From positions 62,001 to 126,000 of the forward strand of contig NZ_NPDL01000003.1 of the NCBI RefSeq assembly GCF_002811475.1: DNA of 64,000 bases. Direction: 5' to 3'. Positions 59,428-64,000 of the stretch are shown here, one piece after another. The notes beneath the pieces are model-generated. The model did not search any database. It was not told where the DNA came from and saw only the letters and a list, made by a program, of their open reading frames with translations. A program made the translations under genes and the position numbers. This DNA is from Leptospira hartskeerlii. GTDB taxonomy: Bacteria > Spirochaetota > Leptospiria > Leptospirales > Leptospiraceae. Numbering within the stretch: the stretch's first letter is position 1; each line of letters starts with the position of its first letter.

Positions 59428-61140
59428 ATGTTTAGAATTCTGTTCTCTCTTATATTTTTGCCGATCCGGATTTTGTTCCAAGGATTTAGGATCTTATCCT
59501 GGACCATCCGAAAGGGAGATCATTTCTATTTGGAAATTCCTTCTTCATTCTCCTTTGATAAAAAATCTTTTTTTGTCAGACTATTGGTCTCAAAAGAAGA
59601 AGATCCCTTCTTGGTGGATTTTTTATTGGGATTGAAAGCCTTAACAAAAGTCCCAGGTTTGAAAAAAGTTTCCTTCCATATTTCCAATCCAGAATACGGA
59701 TTTGGAGAAGTTTGGAATATTTGCCAAGCAATCCAAACATTGAATAAAAAAGGTATTGAGACTTCCGGATTTTGTTTAGGCGGAGGAACTAAAGCATTAC
59801 TATTACTTTCACAATGTAAATACAGATATTCTTCTTCCGCATCCGAATTCTTTCCTGTACTTCCTTCCGCTGAGCCTTATTTTTTTGGAGCTACAGCTAA
59901 AAAATTCGGCGTAGGAGTAGAAGCTTATGCAAGTGGAGCGTTCAAATCATTCGGAGAAACATTCCAAAGAACATCCTTCTCCGCACCGGCTCGTAAAAAT
60001 TTAGAAGCGTTACTCGGCGATTATAAAGATCTGCTTTCCAATGGTTTTAAGCAGTCCTCAAACTTAGATCTTAAAGTTTTAGAAGAACCTATTATCAGTT
60101 CTGAAAAATTGAAAAAGCTGGGATTTCTCACCGATTTTGTAGAAGAAGACGAGTTCGAAGAAAATTACTTATTCGAAAATTATAAAAAAGAGAATGAAAC
60201 GGATAAACCAAAATATAGAAAATTAAGCCCTAAAGGTTTCAGATTATATCATAAAAAATCAAATTTTTCACTTATCTCTAAATCGATTCCGATCGTAGCG
60301 GTTCTTCCGGTACAAGGAAATATTCTTCCTGATTTAGGAAGAGAAGAAGATTTTAGGTCTAGACAAGTTTCCTTCAGATATTACCAAGAAATTTTCAAAG
60401 ATCTTAAGGAAGATCCAAAAATTGCAGCAGTCATTTTGGAAATGAACTCTCCAGGAGGAAGTGCACTTGTTTCCGAGCTTCTTTACAGAGAGATCAAAAA
60501 ACTTGCAGAGAAAAAACCTGTTATCACATACGTATTGAATGTAGCCGCTTCCGGAGGATACTACCTATCCTGCGCCACTCAAAAAATACACGGAACACCT
60601 TACTCTATTGTCGGTTCTATTGGCGCAGTAATGATGAGATTCGAATTAAAAAAACTCTACGATAAATTCGGAGTCCAAAAAGAAAGGATCGGGTTTTATC
60701 CACATAGGGACATTCTTTCCGAATACGGCAAACTTTCTCCTAAATCTGAGCAATTCCTCAGAAAGGAAGTCTTAAGATCCAGAGACTTATTTTATAATAG
60801 AGTCATCGAATCCAGAAAAACGAGTTTCCAAGAATTAGAAAAGAGTTATGGAGAAGGTCGTATATTTTCCGGAGAAACATTCCGTAAATCCGGATTCTTA
60901 GATTCCTGCGATTCATTTTTAGATATATTACAAGATCTGAAACAAGAACTTAAATCCAAAAAGATAGATGTGCGCTATCTGCCTGGGACTTATAGCTGGA
61001 AAGACTTGGTCCAAGACTTAAAACCCGGAGTGCAAACGTTCGGCGGGAATTTATTTGCTAAACTGAAAAAAGCTCCTAACCAAAATCCGTTGGAGATCCT
61101 ACATTTTTCAGAGATTGCGCAAGAGTTATCTAAAATTTAA
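59428..61140 (+). CDS. SppA-type S49 signal peptide peptidase
   Basis: A 570-residue peptidase with an N-terminal membrane segment and two tandem S49-fold halves. The layout follows E. coli SppA: catalytic Lys173 comes from the N-terminal half (ASGAFKSFGE) and Ser375 from the C-terminal half (NVAASGGYYLS), with EMNSPGGSALVSEL and GSIGAVMMRFE also present. It is expected to degrade leftover signal peptides in the inner membrane. The N-terminal half has drifted from the family but keeps Lys. The stop overlaps the convergent sua5 by four bases. Confidence 0.88.
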   Translation: MFRILFSLIFLPIRILFQGFRILSWTIRKGDHFYLEIPSSFSFDKKSFFVRLLVSKEEDPFLVDFLLGLKALTKVPGLKKVSFHISNPEYGFGEVWNICQAIQTLNKKGIETSGFCLGGGTKALLLLSQCKYRYSSSASEFFPVLPSAEPYFFGATAKKFGVGVEAYASGAFKSFGETFQRTSFSAPARKNLEALLGDYKDLLSNGFKQSSNLDLKVLEEPIISSEKLKKLGFLTDFVEEDEFEENYLFENYKKENETDKPKYRKLSPKGFRLYHKKSNFSLISKSIPIVAVLPVQGNILPDLGREEDFRSRQVSFRYYQEIFKDLKEDPKIAAVILEMNSPGGSALVSELLYREIKKLAEKKPVITYVLNVAASGGYYLSCATQKIHGTPYSIVGSIGAVMMRFELKKLYDKFGVQKERIGFYPHRDILSEYGKLSPKSEQFLRKEVLRSRDLFYNRVIESRKTSFQELEKSYGEGRIFSGETFRKSGFLDSCDSFLDILQDLKQELKSKKIDVRYLPGTYSWKDLVQDLKPGVQTFGGNLFAKLKKAPNQNPLEILHFSEIAQELSKI

Positions 61141-62072
61141 GATTCCTGAGCTTTTAATATCCGATTTAAGAGCGCTTCTTTTCCGCTAGCTTTCGCAGGT
61201 GGAAAACAATAAATTTTGGAAATTCCCAAACGATCGCAATCCCTAAAGAATGAGTATAAATTTTTCATATACTCAGTATTGTTTCGTAGATCCAAAGCGA
61301 ATTTCCAGCCTCTGGTTAGACTGATACCGATAGCAGCAGATTCTCTATCTGGAGTTTGGTTTTCAGTGAAGATCACTTTTGCTTTAGGAGAATAATGTTT
61401 ATATTTTACTCCGGGGCTAGAAACAATATCTCCTTCTTTCAACAGACTATAATCTTCCAGATCGGGAACATACTTTTGTAATTCTTCCCAGCCGAAATAT
61501 CCAGGACGAAGTAGTTTAGGCGGAGAAATTGAAAAATCCACAACAGTAGATTCTAAACCGATTTCCGGGTCTGAACCTTTTAAGATTAGATCTACTAAAC
61601 CATCAAACTCGGAGATCGCATCATCCAATCTTGTAATCGACGGTTCTCCCGAAAGATTAGCAGAAGGAGCAGAAACCGGCCCTCCGAAATAGGATAGCAT
61701 TTCCAAAGCTTTTGGATGAGAAGGAACTCTAACTGCTATTGTAGTAAGCCCTGTTGAAAAAACAGACTTATCGATCTTCTTTAAAACCAGACTCAAAGGT
61801 CCGGGCATACATTGTCTGATCAGGATCCTTGCGTTCTCCGGAACTTCTCCAATATCGGGGATTAAAGCAGGATTTCCGAGATGAACGATAAGAGGATTAT
61901 CCGCGGGACGGTTTTTAATTTTATAAATTTCTAAACAAGAAGAAAGGTTTCTAGAATCAGCGCCAAGACCATAAACAGTTTCGGTAGGAAATAGAACGAT
62001 CCCTCCCTCTTTCAGTATTTTTGCTGCGAGAGAAGGATCTTCTGTGATGATTGTAGTTTTATTTTTTGACAA
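61137..62072 (-). CDS. tsaC: Sua5/YciO/YrdC threonylcarbamoyl-AMP synthase
   Basis: This 311-residue protein makes threonylcarbamoyl-AMP for the tRNA t6A37 modification. The YrdC domain (about 10-195) has GGIVLFPTETVYGLGADSRN, KIKNRPADNPLIVHLGN and PVSAPSANLSGEPS, followed by a Sua5 C-terminal extension (about 200-311, with YKHYSPKAKV). The long form (Sua5) is present rather than the short TsaC. It starts at TTG 62072, overlapping the upstream GH18 gene by 14 bases, so translation is probably coupled. Confidence 0.92.
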   Translation of the reverse strand: MSKNKTTIITEDPSLAAKILKEGGIVLFPTETVYGLGADSRNLSSCLEIYKIKNRPADNPLIVHLGNPALIPDIGEVPENARILIRQCMPGPLSLVLKKIDKSVFSTGLTTIAVRVPSHPKALEMLSYFGGPVSAPSANLSGEPSITRLDDAISEFDGLVDLILKGSDPEIGLESTVVDFSISPPKLLRPGYFGWEELQKYVPDLEDYSLLKEGDIVSSPGVKYKHYSPKAKVIFTENQTPDRESAAIGISLTRGWKFALDLRNNTEYMKNLYSFFRDCDRLGISKIYCFPPAKASGKEALLNRILKAQES

Positions 62073-63639
62073 GATCCAGGTTGTTCTTGGCTTCTTCCTG
62101 ATTTTCTTCCGGAGGAGCCTGTTTTACATCAGGATTCGGAACCTCAGGTAGTTTTTTTGCCTTAGGAACAGGTGGAAGTTTATTAGTCACAAGCAATTCC
62201 AAGTAATCATTGATCCCCGGATCGTTATCAGATAATAATTGCCAGAAAGAGAATCCACCAATATCATAAGATCTTAATAGAGTCATTTTCTCTTCGAAAG
62301 CTTTTCGATTCATGAAGAATGCTACACGATCACAACCTTCCGACTTATACCAAATGCTAGGATCTTCGTAAGTTTTACCTTGGTGAACCCAACTGAACTT
62401 GGAAAGATTTGTCCAAGAATCGGAGTTTTTGTTATCGGCTAAAACTTGGGTGATATTCGTAGGTTGTTTTGTCACACCAAGTTGTTGGCGTTTTAATGCG
62501 TCCGACCAATATACAGCTTTGATCTTCGCATTACAATTTAAAGCCCAATCATATCCGTAAGTCGGGATCGCCATATATAGTTTTTTAGCAGGAACTCTTT
62601 CTTTTGCGTAAGTGATGATATTTCTGATCCAAACGTTAGGTGCCTGAGGCCCAGGTCCTGGGTTTCCTTGCTTGCGCGGATGAAGTTCGTAAGCCATCAC
62701 CTTTACACGATCTGCATGTTTTGCTAAGAAAGCGTAATCGTGGGTCATAGGACCTCTCCAATTCTCAGCAAAATCCATATTAATTTTTTCTTTTAGACCC
62801 TTACATGCTTTCATGCCGGATTTTTTAGCGGCAGTCTTAGGGTGAACAGCTACAGAAAGAAGTTTACCACGTTTGTGGATCTCTTTGGAGAGAATAACGA
62901 TGAACTCTTCAAACTTCTCTTTTTTCTCGCAGCTCATTCCTTCATAGTCTATATCGATACCGTCGAAACCGTAGGTATCCACTTCATATAGAATATTCTG
63001 GATATGTTTGTCTCTGATATCATTACGTCCGTTCAGACCTATGTTTTCAGAGATCTTCTCATTTTTGTTTTCCCAACGGAAGATTGTAGGAATGATCTTA
63101 ACTTTTGGATTTAAAGATTTAAGCTCAGCAACGCGCGCATGTTTTTGAGCGGATCCCCAAAGAGAATAAAGATCTCCGTTATTTGTCTCTCTTCCTTTGA
63201 ATCCATAAATAAACGGATGGATCTCATTATACAGATGAACAGTACGTTTCATCGCCTCATAGTCGGAGAACCAAGTAGAAGCTCTGAAAGCAGGATCGTC
63301 TTCCGATTCAGGCTCGGAAGAACTTACAGTCCCATCCGATTCGGAAGATGTATTGTTGGAATTCCACCATTTCTTCCAAGATTCCCAGGCTCCCTCAGTA
63401 GGAGCCAGGTCCGCTTTGAGAGCAGTATTTTGCAATACTACCTGCTCTGTTCCGGCTTGGGCAGAAGCAGGTTTAGGATCTGCCTTTAAGGCCTGTAGTC
63501 CTAGATAAAAAGAAATTCCGGAAAGTAATAACCAAGTCAGGCTCACTAGGCTCGTTTGCCAGAGAGGCTGCTTTTTAGGTTGATAAGGGACTGGGCGGAT
63601 CAAGTCCTCTGGGGTGTAAGGTTCATCGTTTGGATTCAT
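62059..63639 (-). CDS. Membrane-anchored GH18-family glycoside hydrolase-like protein
   Basis: A 526-residue protein with an N-terminal anchor (about 27-49), a low-complexity Ser/Glu-rich linker (about 55-115) and a GH18 (chitinase-like) domain (about 120-490). The signature FDGIDIDYEG (Asp226-Asp229-Asp231-Glu233) has the catalytic Glu in place, and VMAYELHPR and WALNCNAK follow as substrate-side strands. In non-chitin-eating bacteria such proteins act on peptidoglycan or spore-type glycans (SagA/YdhD-like). The C-terminus is Pro/Lys-rich (PPVPKAKKLPEVPNPDVK). First gene of an operon with sua5. Confidence 0.88.
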   Translation of the reverse strand: MNPNDEPYTPEDLIRPVPYQPKKQPLWQTSLVSLTWLLLSGISFYLGLQALKADPKPASAQAGTEQVVLQNTALKADLAPTEGAWESWKKWWNSNNTSSESDGTVSSSEPESEDDPAFRASTWFSDYEAMKRTVHLYNEIHPFIYGFKGRETNNGDLYSLWGSAQKHARVAELKSLNPKVKIIPTIFRWENKNEKISENIGLNGRNDIRDKHIQNILYEVDTYGFDGIDIDYEGMSCEKKEKFEEFIVILSKEIHKRGKLLSVAVHPKTAAKKSGMKACKGLKEKINMDFAENWRGPMTHDYAFLAKHADRVKVMAYELHPRKQGNPGPGPQAPNVWIRNIITYAKERVPAKKLYMAIPTYGYDWALNCNAKIKAVYWSDALKRQQLGVTKQPTNITQVLADNKNSDSWTNLSKFSWVHQGKTYEDPSIWYKSEGCDRVAFFMNRKAFEEKMTLLRSYDIGGFSFWQLLSDNDPGINDYLELLVTNKLPPVPKAKKLPEVPNPDVKQAPPEENQEEAKNNLDLVKK

Positions 63640-63708
63640 TTGAGCTCTATATATTTATCGAATCGCGGAGGCCAAAAGTAAAGCACCGACTGTCTTCCAG
63701 TGATTTAT

Positions 63709-63733
63709 AGGTAGCCTACCTGTCAAACGTTTG
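63709..63733. promoter_or_regulatory. Two adjacent palindromes in the GH18/YhhQ divergent promoter region
   Basis: AGGTAGCCTACCT (63709-63721) is a perfect 6-bp-arm palindrome and CAAACGTTTG (63724-63733) a perfect 10-bp palindrome, separated by two bases. A minus-strand TTGACA (63726-63721) lies across their junction. Both look like protein-binding sites between two divergent genes, but no regulator is identified. Confidence 0.4.
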
Positions 63734-63791
63734 TGAGGTTCCAATCTGTTCTTTGATTGACAGAGACTGAATTCGCAAGATTTTTCCTCAG

Positions 63792-64000
63792 ATGCAGTTT
63801 CACCGGCCCTTCAAACTATTTTTCGTTTTAGGTTCCATCTTCATAACCTTCCTTTTGATGGCAGAGGTGACTGGCTCAAAATGGTTCCAAGTTGCGATCG
63901 GAAGCAAGGCGTTAACCATGACCTTGGGGGTAATACCCTTCCCGATCACATTTATCGTAACGGACCTTTTGAATGAGTATTATGGAAGAAGAGGTGTCAG
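63792..64000 (+). CDS. YhhQ/VUT-family queuosine precursor transporter (C-terminus beyond window)
   Basis: The first 69 residues only. The predicted N-terminus MQFHRPFKLFFVLGSIFITFL is one membrane helix, then GSKWFQVAIGSKALTMTLG and the family landmark VIPFPITFIVTDLLNEYYG, matching YhhQ (queuosine precursor transporters, DUF165). It is expected to import 7-cyano- or 7-aminomethyl-7-deazaguanine for tRNA queuosine. The frame runs off the right edge without a stop. It starts at ATG 63792, divergent from the GH18 gene. Confidence 0.85.
   Translation, partial: MQFHRPFKLFFVLGSIFITFLLMAEVTGSKWFQVAIGSKALTMTLGVIPFPITFIVTDLLNEYYGRRGV

Overview
The window looks like spirochete chromosome, almost certainly Leptospira. 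Evidence: a periplasmic-type flagellin (FlaB) gene, spirochete-style lipoprotein signal peptides with a loose lipobox before Cys, several TTG/GTG starts, a moderately low GC content by eye, and a large chemotaxis operon beside membrane-anchored envelope genes. Nothing in it is diagnostic of a pathogenic species, so a saprophytic or intermediate lineage is only an inference. No insertion sequence, prophage, CRISPR array or rRNA is visible; this reads as core chromosome with dense, short operons.

Layout. 1-3.6 kb: envelope genes (a PHP-domain phosphoesterase cut by the window edge, a DPM1-like GT2 glycosyltransferase and an ArnT-like GT39 glycosyltransferase). 4-6 kb: flaB with a heavily structured leader and 3' region, divergent from ispH. 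6.1-17.3 kb: one nine-gene signalling operon: PAS-GAF histidine kinase, receiver-kinase hybrid, CheY, STAS protein, CheA, triple-PAS chemoreceptor, CheW, CheD, CheB. 17.3-21.8 kb: two-gene acyl-CoA carboxylase (carboxyltransferase, then biotin carboxylase-BCCP). 21.9-25.3 kb: a partner-switch module (coiled-coil protein, GAF-SpoIIE phosphatase fused to an RsbW-like ATPase, STAS antagonist). 25.4 kb: tRNA-Ala(GGC). 25.5-30.1 kb: unknown protein, peptide deformylase, RND transporter. 30.1-34.2 kb: polysaccharide-deacetylase-like protein and TyrRS, divergent from GlpD.

34.3-38.6 kb: the macromolecular synthesis operon rpsU-yqeY-dnaG-rpoD. 38.8-45.2 kb: small membrane and unknown proteins including a GGDEF-like protein with no GGDEF motif, Fbp, a large lipoprotein, GalE, and a channel-like protein with an altered pore loop. 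45.3-51.8 kb: a P-type ATPase, then a redox-flavoured cluster (AraC regulator, ABM-type monooxygenase, di-haem cytochrome c, quinone-oxidoreductase-like enzyme) and a small lipoprotein. 51.8-59.3 kb: MgtE, OmpA-like protein, CDF transporter, acyl-CoA-dehydrogenase-like protein, UvrA. 59.4-64 kb: SppA-like S49 peptidase, Sua5/YrdC, GH18 protein, and the start of a YhhQ-type transporter.

The most distinctive parts are the signalling loci. The chemotaxis operon adds two extra kinase-type proteins and a STAS protein to the standard set, has both CheB and CheD but no CheR, and its receptor carries three PAS domains in exact 131-residue steps. About 5 kb away the partner-switch operon supplies phosphatase, kinase and antagonist in only two polypeptides. 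Several proteins look like family members that lost active-site residues (pseudo-receiver, GGDEF-like, channel-like, acyl-CoA-dehydrogenase-like). The flaB leader has three adjacent hairpins with GGA motifs, suggesting CsrA-type translational control. I ran no searches; family assignments rest on reading motifs and domain order.
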